From the NCBI RefSeq assembly GCF_014836955.1, contig NZ_JACSPV010000011.1, forward strand, positions 1-64,000: a DNA stretch of 64,000 nt, written 5' to 3'. A model generated the notes under the pieces. It saw only the letters and a program-made list of their open reading frames with translations, did no database searches and was not told where the DNA came from. The stretch's first letter is position 1. Every line of letters begins with the position of its first letter. Source of the DNA: Bacillus norwichensis. GTDB lineage: Bacteria; Bacillota; Bacilli; Bacillales; Bacillaceae_C. Position numbers and translations under genes: made by a program. Shown piece by piece: positions 35,424 through 44,752 of this stretch.

Positions 35424-36869
35424 ATGATCGCAACTTATCCGAATACATCAGGGCAATGCTTGATTAATGGAGAATGGAGAAAAGTAGAAAAAACGGCGGA
35501 TGTTATAAATCCAGCCAACAAAAAAGAAAAAGTCGGTGAAGTTGCCTTGTGTTCCCCGGAATTGGTCAAAGAGGCAATTGATTCAGCAGCAGAAGCATTC
35601 AAGGACTGGTCCCGTTCTGACATACGTGAGCGAGCTGCACGTATGAATCAGGCTGCGGAAGAATTGGCGACGATCGTGGAGGAAAATGTATCCTTACTCG
35701 TCCGAGAAAATGGGAAGTCATTAGTCGAAGCGAAAGTCGATTTGCTCAGATGTATGGACGTGATGAAAGGATCGGCGCAGGAACTGCTTGAATGGTGGGG
35801 GACGGAAACATATAATGGCGGCCAAAATGTCCAGATAAGAAGAAGGCCGAGGGGCGTCACGGCGGTTATTACTCCGTGGAACTCGCCGATGATTTTAACA
35901 TTCAAACGAGTGATACCAGCGGTGCTTGCAGGTAACACAGTTATCGTGAAACCAGCTACGAACTGTCCATTGACTATTATGAGCTTTCTTAAAATAGTAG
36001 CAGCTTACTTTCCGGCAGGCGTTATTAACATTGTGACCGGATCCGGGAGAGAAATCGGAGACATTATTAGTTCTGATTCTCGTGTCAGAACGATAGCATT
36101 TGTGGGAAGTACAGAAACAGGAAAAGACATTATGCGTAAGTCATCTGGTACATTGCAGAAATTATATATGGAATTGGGAGGCAATGACCCAGCTATTGTT
36201 TTTGAAGATGCTAATCTGGATAAAGATGCGATTGAGAGATTGAAAATGGGTGTTTTACGAGCAGCTGGGCAGGTGTGTTCCGCTATTAAAAGGATTTATG
36301 TTCATAAATCGCGGTATGATGAACTCGTTGAGAAGCTGACGCAGGCTTTTGAGAGAGTAGTTGTCGGTAATGGTATTCAACCGGATGTCACTATGGGGCC
36401 GATTAATAATGAAGCTCAATTTAAATATGTCACGGAATTACTTGAAAGAACCTCCGAATCAGGCGCAAATGTGGTGACAGCAGGAATCCAGCTAGATCCA
36501 GAGACTTGGGATCAGGGATATTTCATGCTTCCATCCATCGTAACAGGTGTTCAACAGGATAGTGAAATTGTTCAGGCAGAACAATTTGGCCCGGTTATCC
36601 CAATATTACCGTTTTCTACTATGGATGAAGTGATTGGACTGGCGAATGATAGTCAATTTGGTTTGAGGGCTTCCGTTTGGACAGAAAATGAGGAAATAGC
36701 TTCTGAAGTGGCGGATCGTCTGGAAGCAGGAGCTGTATTCCATAATAATCATACGATTTTTAAGGATTTGAACCTTGATTTTCCAGGCTTGAAGGAAAGT
36801 GGCTTGTCGCGTGAAACAAGACATGGAAGTCTTGAGTTGTTTGCAGATTCGTACGGATTTGCAGATTAG
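35424..36869 (+). CDS. aldehyde dehydrogenase
   Basis: A 481-residue NAD(P)-dependent aldehyde dehydrogenase. Motifs: VITPWNSPM (148-156), FVGSTETGK (226-234), general base Glu250 in YMELGGNDP, and nucleophile Cys285 in AAGQVCSAIKR. GGGAGG lies 7 bases before ATG 35424. It follows the TPP enzyme directly, fitting a 2-oxo acid to aldehyde to acid sequence, or oxidation of a semialdehyde from ring fission. The substrate is not known. Confidence 0.9.
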   Translation: MIATYPNTSGQCLINGEWRKVEKTADVINPANKKEKVGEVALCSPELVKEAIDSAAEAFKDWSRSDIRERAARMNQAAEELATIVEENVSLLVRENGKSLVEAKVDLLRCMDVMKGSAQELLEWWGTETYNGGQNVQIRRRPRGVTAVITPWNSPMILTFKRVIPAVLAGNTVIVKPATNCPLTIMSFLKIVAAYFPAGVINIVTGSGREIGDIISSDSRVRTIAFVGSTETGKDIMRKSSGTLQKLYMELGGNDPAIVFEDANLDKDAIERLKMGVLRAAGQVCSAIKRIYVHKSRYDELVEKLTQAFERVVVGNGIQPDVTMGPINNEAQFKYVTELLERTSESGANVVTAGIQLDPETWDQGYFMLPSIVTGVQQDSEIVQAEQFGPVIPILPFSTMDEVIGLANDSQFGLRASVWTENEEIASEVADRLEAGAVFHNNHTIFKDLNLDFPGLKESGLSRETRHGSLELFADSYGFAD

Positions 36870-36884
36870 GAAGGGTGAAATTGC

Positions 36885-37670
36885 ATGAAATTGGGTTTGA
36901 TCGGCTGTGGCAATATAGGTGAATTTCTTTTGAAGGCGATCAATAAAGACGGACTTCTCCCGGAAGGGAAAATCAATTCGGTTTTTTCACGCCGGGAAGA
37001 AGTTGCAGTAAAGGTCGCGCAAAAATTCAATGCAAAAACCTATGGGGATATCGATTCATTCCTAAATTCTGACATAGACGTGGTCATTGAAGTGGCAACG
37101 ATCGAGGCTGCACAGGAGTATGCATTGAAGGTGCTTGAGAGCAGGAAGGATTTAATATTGAGCAGCATCGGAGTATTGGCTGATGAAGGTTTTCTAGAGG
37201 ATGTCCAAGAAATTTGCCGGAAAAACAATGTAACGGCTTCTGTTCCTTCTGGAGCTATCGGCGGATTGGATATCCTTAAGTCCGCAAAATCAATGGATGG
37301 TCTTGATGCTGTTTCTCTAACAACAAGAAAGCCTCCGACCGCTTTGCCGGATAATCAAACATTAAGAGGAGAAAAAGTTCTATTTGAAGGGCTGGCAAGC
37401 GAAGCGATTAAAAAGTTTCCGAGAAATATTAATGTGGCGATTGTTCTTTCCTTGGCCGGACTTGGGCCGGATAGGACCAGCGTAAAAATTATCGCTGATC
37501 CGAACATATCCAAGAACATGCATCTGATTGAGGCAGCCGGATCATTCGGAACCTTAAAGCTTGAAGTAGAGAACAATCCGATGCCGGATAACCCAAAAAC
37601 AAGCTTTTTGGCTGCTCTGAGTGTCCTAGCAACGCTCCAAAATAAGGAACATGTTGTGCAGGTTGGATGA
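36885..37670 (+). CDS. aspartate-dehydrogenase-like (NadX/DUF108) protein
   Basis: A 261-residue protein with an N-terminal NAD(P) Rossmann motif (LIGCGNIGEF, residues 4-13) and the C-terminal domain of the L-aspartate dehydrogenase family (FPRNINVAIVLSLAGLG). Aspartate dehydrogenases are ~265 residues, so the size fits. In a catabolic operon an aspartate role is unlikely; it more likely reduces or oxidises an intermediate such as an imino, oxo or semialdehyde acid. AAGGGTG precedes the ATG. Confidence 0.82.
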   Translation: MKLGLIGCGNIGEFLLKAINKDGLLPEGKINSVFSRREEVAVKVAQKFNAKTYGDIDSFLNSDIDVVIEVATIEAAQEYALKVLESRKDLILSSIGVLADEGFLEDVQEICRKNNVTASVPSGAIGGLDILKSAKSMDGLDAVSLTTRKPPTALPDNQTLRGEKVLFEGLASEAIKKFPRNINVAIVLSLAGLGPDRTSVKIIADPNISKNMHLIEAAGSFGTLKLEVENNPMPDNPKTSFLAALSVLATLQNKEHVVQVG

Positions 37671-37694
37671 TTTAAAGCAGGGAGGAAAAGAAGA

Positions 37695-38999
37695 ATGATT
37701 AAAACGAAACAGTTCGCAAAAGAGATGGCAAAAGGACAGTTGATAGACCATTTAAAAGAAACGGTTATTCCTGAAGAAGGAACCATTCCTGCATATATAT
37801 TGGGTGATGAATCAGTTTATCATCTAGAGCATGAAAAAGTTTTTTTGAAAACATGGGTATTTGTCGGTCATGAATCCGAGATACCCGCCAAAAATGATTT
37901 TATGACTCGGGAACTATCGGGGTATTCCATTATTATCACCCGCAGTGGGGATGATGAAATCAATGCATTTTATAATATGTGTACACATAGAGGGATGAAG
38001 CTTTGCCGTGCAGATAAGGGGAATAAGCGAACATTCCAGTGCCCATACCATGGTTTCAACTTTAGAAATACCGGTGAATGTATTGGGGTTCCCTTGCAAA
38101 AGGACATCTATAGTGAAGATTTCGACCGTTCGAAGTTAGGCTTGAATCAAGTCAGAATTGAATCGTATAAGGGATTGCTCTTTGCCACGTGGAATGAAGA
38201 GGCGGAACCCCTCATAGATTTCCTTGGCGACTTTACATGGTATTTGGATTTACTTGTTGGCCGGGCTGAAATGGAAGTTATCGGTGAGCCTCAGCGCTTT
38301 ATCGTTAATGCCAACTGGAAAGTAGGTTCCGATAACTTTGTCGGAGACTCTTATCATACGATGGTTACTCACGGATCTATCGCAAAGCTTGGAATGGTTC
38401 CAAGTGCAACATATTCTAAACGGGGATATCAAATACACCTGGACAATGGTCATGGATTAAACCTGGGTATGCCGAATCCTGTTTTTGCTTTCCCGGAAGA
38501 ATTGAAAGAAGAATTCAAATCCAATTTAACAGAAGAGCAATATGAAGTGCTAAGTAATATGAAAAATATGATCGGTAATGTATTCCCTAACTTATCCTTT
38601 TTAATTTCACATACGGAAATAAAAGGCCAGCCTATCTCTAACACATCAGTAAGAATGTGGAGACCGATTGGTGTTAATAAAATGGAAGTGACAGCGTGGA
38701 TGCTTGTAGAGAAAAGTGCTCCCCAAGAATGGAAAGACCGTTCAAGAGATGCGTTTATCCTGACATTCAGCCCTTCCGGCATTTTTGAGCAGGACGATAC
38801 AGAAGTTTTTACAGATATCACTATCGCAGCTTCAGGTCCAATGCCATTTCAAAAGAACTTGACTTATAACTATACAATGGGGCTGCAGCGAGAAACTGTG
38901 GACTTTGTAGGACCGGGTGTTGCTTATGATGATAAGTTCTCAGAAGCGAGTCAGCGGAACTTCTATAAGTATTGGCTGGAGTTAATGACCAAAGAGTGA
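37695..38999 (+). CDS. aromatic-ring-hydroxylating (Rieske) dioxygenase alpha subunit
   Basis: Catalytic subunit adding O2 across an aromatic ring to give a cis-dihydrodiol. The Rieske cluster ligands are Cys96/His98 (CTHRG) and Cys116/His119 (CPYHGF). The mononuclear iron site and bridging Asp are in DSYHTMVTH (Asp218, His221, His226), with a later Asp in FEQDDTE. It has 434 residues. The beta subunit follows 20 bases later. No reductase gene is nearby; a 2-oxoacid:ferredoxin oxidoreductase and ferredoxin lie at the end of the island. Substrate class (benzoate, biphenyl, phthalate and so on) is not decided. Confidence 0.94.
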   Translation: MIKTKQFAKEMAKGQLIDHLKETVIPEEGTIPAYILGDESVYHLEHEKVFLKTWVFVGHESEIPAKNDFMTRELSGYSIIITRSGDDEINAFYNMCTHRGMKLCRADKGNKRTFQCPYHGFNFRNTGECIGVPLQKDIYSEDFDRSKLGLNQVRIESYKGLLFATWNEEAEPLIDFLGDFTWYLDLLVGRAEMEVIGEPQRFIVNANWKVGSDNFVGDSYHTMVTHGSIAKLGMVPSATYSKRGYQIHLDNGHGLNLGMPNPVFAFPEELKEEFKSNLTEEQYEVLSNMKNMIGNVFPNLSFLISHTEIKGQPISNTSVRMWRPIGVNKMEVTAWMLVEKSAPQEWKDRSRDAFILTFSPSGIFEQDDTEVFTDITIAASGPMPFQKNLTYNYTMGLQRETVDFVGPGVAYDDKFSEASQRNFYKYWLELMTKE

Positions 39000-39019
39000 A
39001 GCTGGGAGGAGGAAAGAAA

Positions 39020-39529
39020 ATGGATATCGAAAATTTGCTGGCCATTTCCGAATTCGAACAATGGCTGTATCATGAAGCATCATTACTGGACAATATTGAA
39101 TTTGATGAGTGGTATAGTTTAATGCATGCAAGCTTGCTCTATCGGATGCCTGTCAGGATTAATAAGGAAGGAACTGAGCGTCCTGACTATTCAGCGGATA
39201 TGTTCGCTTTTAATGATGATATTGAATTGTTAAAACTGAGGGTGGAAAGACTGAAGACAGACTATGCTTGGGCGGAAATTCCCCCATCAAGAACCCGCCG
39301 CTTTGTGAGTAATGTACGGGTAGATGAGTATATAAAAGAAAAGAGTGCCAAAGTCCAAAGCTATATGCTTATTTACAGAAGCAGAAGCACTGACATTCAT
39401 CACGATTTAATTTCCGGTGAAAGAATTGATGAGTTCTTATATGAAAAAGGACAGTGGAAATTATCGAAACGTGACTTTATTGTGGATCAGTCGACGATCA
39501 ATACTAGGAATCTGGCAATCTTTGTCTAA
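39020..39529 (+). CDS. aromatic-ring-hydroxylating dioxygenase beta subunit
   Basis: Small structural subunit of the dioxygenase, 169 residues, with the family fold readable in FEQWLYHEASLLDNIEFDEW at the start and RRFVSNVRV in the middle. GGGAGGAGG precedes the ATG by about 7 bases. It should form an alpha3beta3 hexamer with the upstream gene product, as in other ring dioxygenases. Confidence 0.92.
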   Translation: MDIENLLAISEFEQWLYHEASLLDNIEFDEWYSLMHASLLYRMPVRINKEGTERPDYSADMFAFNDDIELLKLRVERLKTDYAWAEIPPSRTRRFVSNVRVDEYIKEKSAKVQSYMLIYRSRSTDIHHDLISGERIDEFLYEKGQWKLSKRDFIVDQSTINTRNLAIFV

Positions 39530-39566
39530 TGGTTGGGTCAATAAAGTTAGAATCAAAGTTATGAAA

Positions 39567-39594
39567 GGAGCTTCATCTCGACGGTTGAAGCTCC
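39567..39594 (+). other. hairpin before the cis-diol dehydrogenase gene
   Basis: GGAGCTTC (39567-39574) pairs perfectly with GAAGCTCC (39587-39594). It lacks a T-run and lies just before the ribosome site, so it may tune translation or mRNA processing within the operon. Confidence 0.5.
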
Positions 39595-39612
39595 GAGTGA
39601 AAGAGGTTATCG

Positions 39613-40404
39613 ATGATGGGGACAGCTTTACAGGATAAGGTGGTCATTGTTACAGGAGGAACATCAGGTATAGGTGAGGCGGTTGTGCGCCGGTTCATCC
39701 GTGATGGAGCAAAGGTTGGAATTATCGGACGATCCAAAGATAAGCTGGATAGATTGTCTGAAGAGTTTGAGGACAGCTTGCTTGCCATTCAAGGAGATGT
39801 AAGTCAATACGAAGATAATAAGAAAGTAGTTCAGGCAACTGTTGAGAAATTTGGTAAGTTGGATGTTTTCATTGCTAATGCAGGAGTATTTGATGGTTTT
39901 GCCAAGTTTGTAGATGTTGAACCTGAGGCAGTGTCAGAAGCATACGATTATTTGTTTAATATCAATGTCAAAGGGTCATTCTTCGGAGCAAAAGCAGCTG
40001 TTAATGAGCTATTGAAGACAAAAGGCAGTGTGATTTTTACAGTTTCGGGTGCAAGTTTCTATCCGGATGGAGGAGGAGTTTGGTATACAGCCAGCAAGCA
40101 TGCACAAATCGGTTTGCTTCGCCAGCTTGCATTTGAACTGGCCCCTGATGTTAGAGTCAATGCGGTTGCCCCTGGCGGAACATTGACAGCCCTTTCTGTC
40201 ATTCCTCCGCTAACCCCCTATGTAAAAATCATAGATAATGAGACAAAAGCAAAAAATATTAAAAAGCGCAATCCACTCCAAATTGCTATGGCATCGGAAG
40301 ATCATGTCGGGGCCTATGTTCTGTTGGCTTCTGATGAATCGAAGGCTATTACTGGTGAGATTATTTCCAGTGATGGAGGATTGTCTGTACGTGGGCTGGG
40401 TTGA
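39613..40404 (+). CDS. cis-dihydrodiol dehydrogenase (SDR, BphB-like)
   Basis: Oxidises the cis-dihydrodiol made by the Rieske dioxygenase to a catechol, regaining NADH. It has 263 residues with TGGTSGIG near residue 14, NAG, the catalytic Ser in TVSGAS, and a canonical YTASK. Placement right after the dioxygenase subunits is typical of bph, nah and ben clusters. ATG ATG starts at 39613 after GAAAGAGG. Confidence 0.88.
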   Translation: MMGTALQDKVVIVTGGTSGIGEAVVRRFIRDGAKVGIIGRSKDKLDRLSEEFEDSLLAIQGDVSQYEDNKKVVQATVEKFGKLDVFIANAGVFDGFAKFVDVEPEAVSEAYDYLFNINVKGSFFGAKAAVNELLKTKGSVIFTVSGASFYPDGGGVWYTASKHAQIGLLRQLAFELAPDVRVNAVAPGGTLTALSVIPPLTPYVKIIDNETKAKNIKKRNPLQIAMASEDHVGAYVLLASDESKAITGEIISSDGGLSVRGLG

Positions 40405-40433
40405 GACCTTTCCGGAAAAGGAGTAGATATTGC

Positions 40434-41387
40434 TTGAATAAACCGTTATTGGGCAATAACCAAATAAACCAATTGGCATTTGTTGTCAAAGATATTGATA
40501 AAGCAAATGAAGCTTTCACAAAGTTATTGGGGATAAGAAAAACGGAGCCTTTTTTGACAGGCGACAGCTCTGTTTCCAAGGTTATATTTAAAGAAAGCCC
40601 CAGCGAATCAAGATCGAAATTAGCTTTTTTGAATACACCGACTGTTCAATTCGAACTTATTGAACCGGATGAAAATCCAGGAACCATGCGTGAGTTTTTG
40701 GACAAGGTTGGTGAAGGAATTCATCATATCGCTTTTGATGTAGATTCCATTGATAGCTATCTTCCGGTTATGGAAGAAAAGGGATATCCCGTTCTGCAAA
40801 CTGGCGAATTTACGTTTAGTGAAGGGCGGTACGTATACATTGATACCTTTGCTGACCATAAAACTTTGATTGAACTACTTGAAAGCGCAGAGCCAAGAGT
40901 CACTGAATGGCAAAAGGCAGAGGATGAAAATGCGGGGCCGTTGTTAGGTACTAACAAAGTAGAGCAGCTTGCATTTGTTGTGAAGGATCTTGATGCAGCA
41001 GCAGATGCTTATTGTAAATTGCTTGGTGTAAAGAAGCCCGAAGTTATTTATTCGGCTCCCGGGGAGTTGATGAATGTTATTTATAAGGGAGAGCCTACAG
41101 AAGCGAAGTCGAAATATTTGTTTATTGATACTCCTTTAATTCAAATTGAATTGATTGAGCCCGGCGACTCACCGAGTACGTGGAAAGATCACCTTGATAC
41201 GTATGGGGAAGGTGCTCACCATATATCATTTGTTGTTAATGATATGGATGAAAAAATTAAGATGCTTGAAGAGATGGGGTACCCGGTCATTCAAATAGGT
41301 AACTTTTATAATGGGAAGGGTCGATATGCGTATATGGATACGACCTCAACTTTCAAAGTCATCATTGAATTATTGGAGCGTTTTTAA
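40434..41387 (+). CDS. tandem VOC-fold protein (glyoxalase/methylmalonyl-CoA epimerase-like)
   Basis: A 317-residue protein made of two copies of one VOC domain. The repeats LLGNNQINQLAFVVKDIDKA and LLGTNKVEQLAFVVKDLDAA are about 160 residues apart, and each half later has GEG-HHI-F and GRY-Y-DT motifs. Each half has metal-binding candidates (HH and Glu in IELLE). The TTG start lies 6 bases after AAAAGGAGTAG. It could act as an isomerase, epimerase or second ring-cleavage enzyme. Its stop codon abuts the structured repeat. Confidence 0.82.
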   Translation: MNKPLLGNNQINQLAFVVKDIDKANEAFTKLLGIRKTEPFLTGDSSVSKVIFKESPSESRSKLAFLNTPTVQFELIEPDENPGTMREFLDKVGEGIHHIAFDVDSIDSYLPVMEEKGYPVLQTGEFTFSEGRYVYIDTFADHKTLIELLESAEPRVTEWQKAEDENAGPLLGTNKVEQLAFVVKDLDAAADAYCKLLGVKKPEVIYSAPGELMNVIYKGEPTEAKSKYLFIDTPLIQIELIEPGDSPSTWKDHLDTYGEGAHHISFVVNDMDEKIKMLEEMGYPVIQIGNFYNGKGRYAYMDTTSTFKVIIELLERF

Positions 41388-41576
41388 CTTCATTCGGCAG
41401 AAATCTCCCACTCCTGTAAGTGGTGAGATGAATGCCTATTGGTATTCCATTCAGTGGGGGCTCAAACCCCGGCTGAATAAAATTAAAGTCTCCGGCGGTT
41501 GCCACAGTTTTCAGAGGAAGTTTATCGAGCGGATCTCGATAAAATCTGGGCGCAAGTACGCCAAGGCGCATTTGAG
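41384..41576 (+). repeat. multi-stem intergenic repeat, copy 1
   Basis: About 190 bases starting at the stop codon of the VOC gene. Outer arms ATTCGGC and GCTGAAT close three inner hairpins (CTCCCAC/GTGGTGAG, GAATGCC/GGTATTC and GGGG/CCCC). A long second hairpin with TTTATCGAG/CTCGATAAA follows. It shares most of its bases with copies at 50664 and 53952. Confidence 0.85.
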
Positions 41577-41661
41577 TTCGGTCACCATTAGTTGTTAATG
41601 CCTTGTTGTATGAACTGAGTTTGTCTATTTAAGAGGCAAAATTTTAGGAGTGGGGATTGTT

Positions 41662-43425
41662 ATGAAAGTACAAATCGCATGGAAGGTCGGAGGTCAGCAA
41701 GGAGAAGGAATTGAAAGTACGGGCGAAATCTTTTCCGTTGGCCTTAACCGGCTGGGTTATTTTTTATATGGATATCGTCACTTCTCATCCAGAATCAAGG
41801 GAGGTCATACGAATAATAAAATTCGTGTGAGCACAGAGAAGGTAAATGCAGTTTCAGGTGATTTAGATATTCTTGTAGCTTTTGACCAAGAAACGATTGA
41901 TTTGAACGAACATGAACTGACAGAAGAGGGCATCATTATTGCGGATGCTAAATTTAACCCGACGAAGCCGGAAAGCTCAAAAGCTCAACTATATGCTGTT
42001 CGATTTACGGAAATTGCTTCTGAACTGGGCACTTCTTTAATGAAGAATATGGTAGCTATTGGCGCTACATGTGCGGTGATGAATCTGAAGGTTGAGGTTT
42101 TCACAAGCGTCATCAGAGAAATATTTGGGAGAAAAGGAGAAGAGATCGTTCAGAAGAATATGCAGGCGATGCAGGAGGGGTATTTGTATATGAAAGATAA
42201 CCTGAGAGATTCGGGCTCTTCGTTATCTCTTGCAGAAGCTGATGGCATAAGAAGAATGTTTATGATTGGTAATGATGCTATTGCTCTGGGGGCTTTAGCT
42301 GCGGGAGTTCGCCTGATGCCTGCTTATCCGATTACCCCGGCATCTGACATCATGGAATATTTAATTAAAAAGTTGCCAAAAGTCGGCGGCACCGTTATTC
42401 AAACGGAAGATGAAATTGCGGCAGTAACAATGGCGATTGGCTCCAATTATACTGGTACCCGTGCTTTTACTGCTTCCGCAGGACCGGGATTGTCACTGAT
42501 GATGGAGGCCATTGGACTATCCGGAATGACGGAAACACCGCTAGTTGTCGTGGATACACAGCGGGGAGGCCCTTCTACAGGGTTGCCGACAAAACAAGAA
42601 CAGTCTGATTTGATGCAAATGATTTATGGAACACATGGGGAAATCCCAAAAGTAGTCATTGCTCCGAGCACAGCGGAAGAAGCTTTTTATGATGCGGTCG
42701 AGGCATTTAATATTGCAGATGAATATCAGTGTCCGGTTATTCTCTTATCTGATTTGCAGCTTTCTTTGGCCAAGCAGACAGTCAATCCGTTTGATCTGGG
42801 ACAAGTGGAGATTCGACGGGGGAAATTGGTTCAGAAAGTGGAAGCACGAGAAGATAAGTCGACCTATTTTAAGCGCTTCGAAATAACGGAGGATGGCATT
42901 TCACCGAGAGTCCTTCCAGGGACAAAAGATGGCATCCACCATGTGACAGGATTGGAACATGATGAAGAAGGACGACCGAATGAAACTGCGCCAAATCGGA
43001 AAAAGCAAATGGACAAAAGGTTTCGTAAACTAAGTAATCTTGTAGAAAAGTTCCCGAATCCGGTTGCAACACATTCGCCTCATGAGCAAGCAGATTTGCT
43101 GATCATCGGCTTCAATTCCACAAGGGGTGCTATTGAAGAAGCGATGGAACTGCTTGAAAAAGATGGTGTCAAAGTAAATCATGTGCATATTCGGTTAATC
43201 CATCCATTTCCAGCAGATCAGGTAAGACCATATATTGATTCGGCCAAGCATGTGCTCGTTATAGAAAATAATGTGACCGGCCAACTGGCCAATATTATCA
43301 AAATGAATGTGGGATATATTGATAAAATTCAAAGCCATTTGAGATTTGATGGCGACCCATTCCATTCAGAGGATGTCTATAAAGCGAGCAGGGAGGTGCT
43401 GGAGGATGGCTATGTCAACATTTAA
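41662..43425 (+). CDS. 2-oxoacid:ferredoxin oxidoreductase alpha (fused gamma-alpha) subunit
   Basis: Large subunit of a KorAB-type enzyme that oxidises a 2-oxo acid with CoA and reduces ferredoxin. The N-terminal gamma-like domain (about 1-180, GGQQGEGIESTGEIFSVGL) is fused to the alpha domain (AYPITPASDIMEYL, EDEIAAV and the CoA-site-like GGPSTGLPT). It has 587 residues, as in KorA. It lies 274 bases after the dioxygenase operon, separated by the repeat, and overlaps korB-like. It may oxidise the 2-oxo acid from ring fission and feed reduced ferredoxin to the Rieske oxygenase. Confidence 0.9.
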   Translation: MKVQIAWKVGGQQGEGIESTGEIFSVGLNRLGYFLYGYRHFSSRIKGGHTNNKIRVSTEKVNAVSGDLDILVAFDQETIDLNEHELTEEGIIIADAKFNPTKPESSKAQLYAVRFTEIASELGTSLMKNMVAIGATCAVMNLKVEVFTSVIREIFGRKGEEIVQKNMQAMQEGYLYMKDNLRDSGSSLSLAEADGIRRMFMIGNDAIALGALAAGVRLMPAYPITPASDIMEYLIKKLPKVGGTVIQTEDEIAAVTMAIGSNYTGTRAFTASAGPGLSLMMEAIGLSGMTETPLVVVDTQRGGPSTGLPTKQEQSDLMQMIYGTHGEIPKVVIAPSTAEEAFYDAVEAFNIADEYQCPVILLSDLQLSLAKQTVNPFDLGQVEIRRGKLVQKVEAREDKSTYFKRFEITEDGISPRVLPGTKDGIHHVTGLEHDEEGRPNETAPNRKKQMDKRFRKLSNLVEKFPNPVATHSPHEQADLLIIGFNSTRGAIEEAMELLEKDGVKVNHVHIRLIHPFPADQVRPYIDSAKHVLVIENNVTGQLANIIKMNVGYIDKIQSHLRFDGDPFHSEDVYKASREVLEDGYVNI

Positions 43426-44275
43426 AGACTTTCGAAATGGTGTAAAGTCTAATTGGTGCCCAGGCTGCGGAGACTTTTCGGTCCAGGCTGCCATCCAACG
43501 TGCAGCTGCAAATACAGGTCTTACCCCTGAAGAACTCGTCCTTGTTTCAGGTATTGGCTGCTCCGGCCGGATATCGGGCTATATTCGATCTTATGGATTT
43601 CACGGTGTCCATGGACGTGCGCTTCCGATTGCTCAGGGAGTGAAAATGGCCAATCGTGATCTTACTGTGATTGCAGCCGGTGGTGACGGCGATGGGTTTG
43701 CTATCGGAATCGGTCATACGATCCATGCTATGCGCCGCAACATGGACATCACCTATATTGTGATGGACAACCAAGTTTATGGATTAACAAAAGGTCAGAC
43801 ATCGCCACGTTCGGATGATGGGTTTATTACCTCTTCCACTCCGGATGGATCTATTGAGAAAGCGCTCTCTCCAATGGAGACGGCATTAATTAGTGGGGCA
43901 ACATTTGTGGCCCAGAGTTTTTCGTCAGATATAAAAGACTTGACAGCTATAATTGAAGCTGGAATTCAGCATAAAGGATTCTCAATCATTAACGTGTATA
44001 GTCCTTGCGTGACCTACAATAAAGTGAATACGTACGAGTGGTTTAAAGAGAACTTGATCAAGTTGAGTGATATTGAAGGTTATGATCCAACAAACCGTAC
44101 ACTGACTATGAACACTTTAATGAAATACAACAGCCTTGTAACAGGGGTTATCTACCAAGAAGATCGGCCTTCGTACCAGGAGATGGTGAAAGGATATGCG
44201 GACAAACCTTTGGTGCAGTCCCAGCTGAACTTGGAACCTGAACTGTTCCAGGAGCTTGTTAATGAATTTATGTGA
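43406..44275 (+). CDS. 2-oxoacid:ferredoxin oxidoreductase beta subunit
   Basis: TPP- and 4Fe-4S-binding subunit, 289 residues. Cluster cysteines are in NWCPGCGDF, GIGCSGR and SPCVTYN. The TPP motif GDGDGFAIGIGHT ends in MDNQVYGLTKGQ. The gene begins inside the end of the alpha gene, with two GGAGG sites that suit ATG 43406 or ATG 43412. It pairs with the alpha subunit; together they resemble KorAB of aerobic Gram-positive bacteria. Confidence 0.92.
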   Translation: MAMSTFKDFRNGVKSNWCPGCGDFSVQAAIQRAAANTGLTPEELVLVSGIGCSGRISGYIRSYGFHGVHGRALPIAQGVKMANRDLTVIAAGGDGDGFAIGIGHTIHAMRRNMDITYIVMDNQVYGLTKGQTSPRSDDGFITSSTPDGSIEKALSPMETALISGATFVAQSFSSDIKDLTAIIEAGIQHKGFSIINVYSPCVTYNKVNTYEWFKENLIKLSDIEGYDPTNRTLTMNTLMKYNSLVTGVIYQEDRPSYQEMVKGYADKPLVQSQLNLEPELFQELVNEFM

Positions 44276-44290
44276 AGCTTTTTGTAGTAA

Positions 44291-44584
<294 letters not shown>

Positions 44585-44605
44585 AAACACCATAAAATCG
44601 AGTGG

Positions 44606-44636
44606 AGGAGAGATTAGTTCTCTCCTTATTTTTATT
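44606..44636 (+). terminator. terminator of the KorAB/ferredoxin genes
   Basis: AGGAGAGA (44606-44613) pairs with TCTCTCCT (44619-44626), followed by TATTTTTATT. Confidence 0.85.
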
Positions 44637-44752
44637 GTGAGAATTCTACATGAAAGGTAGAATTTCAAGATTTAGAGTTTATCCTTTCTCTATCGAGTTG
44701 TTCTGAAATGCTGAAATTTAAGTTGGCTAGGACAGAATTTCTCCTTTTAGGT

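Noticed and set aside
41311-41598. 95-residue frame through repeat copy 1
   Set aside because: It starts inside the VOC gene in another frame and reads through a non-coding repeat; similar frames in other copies reflect the shared DNA, not a protein family.
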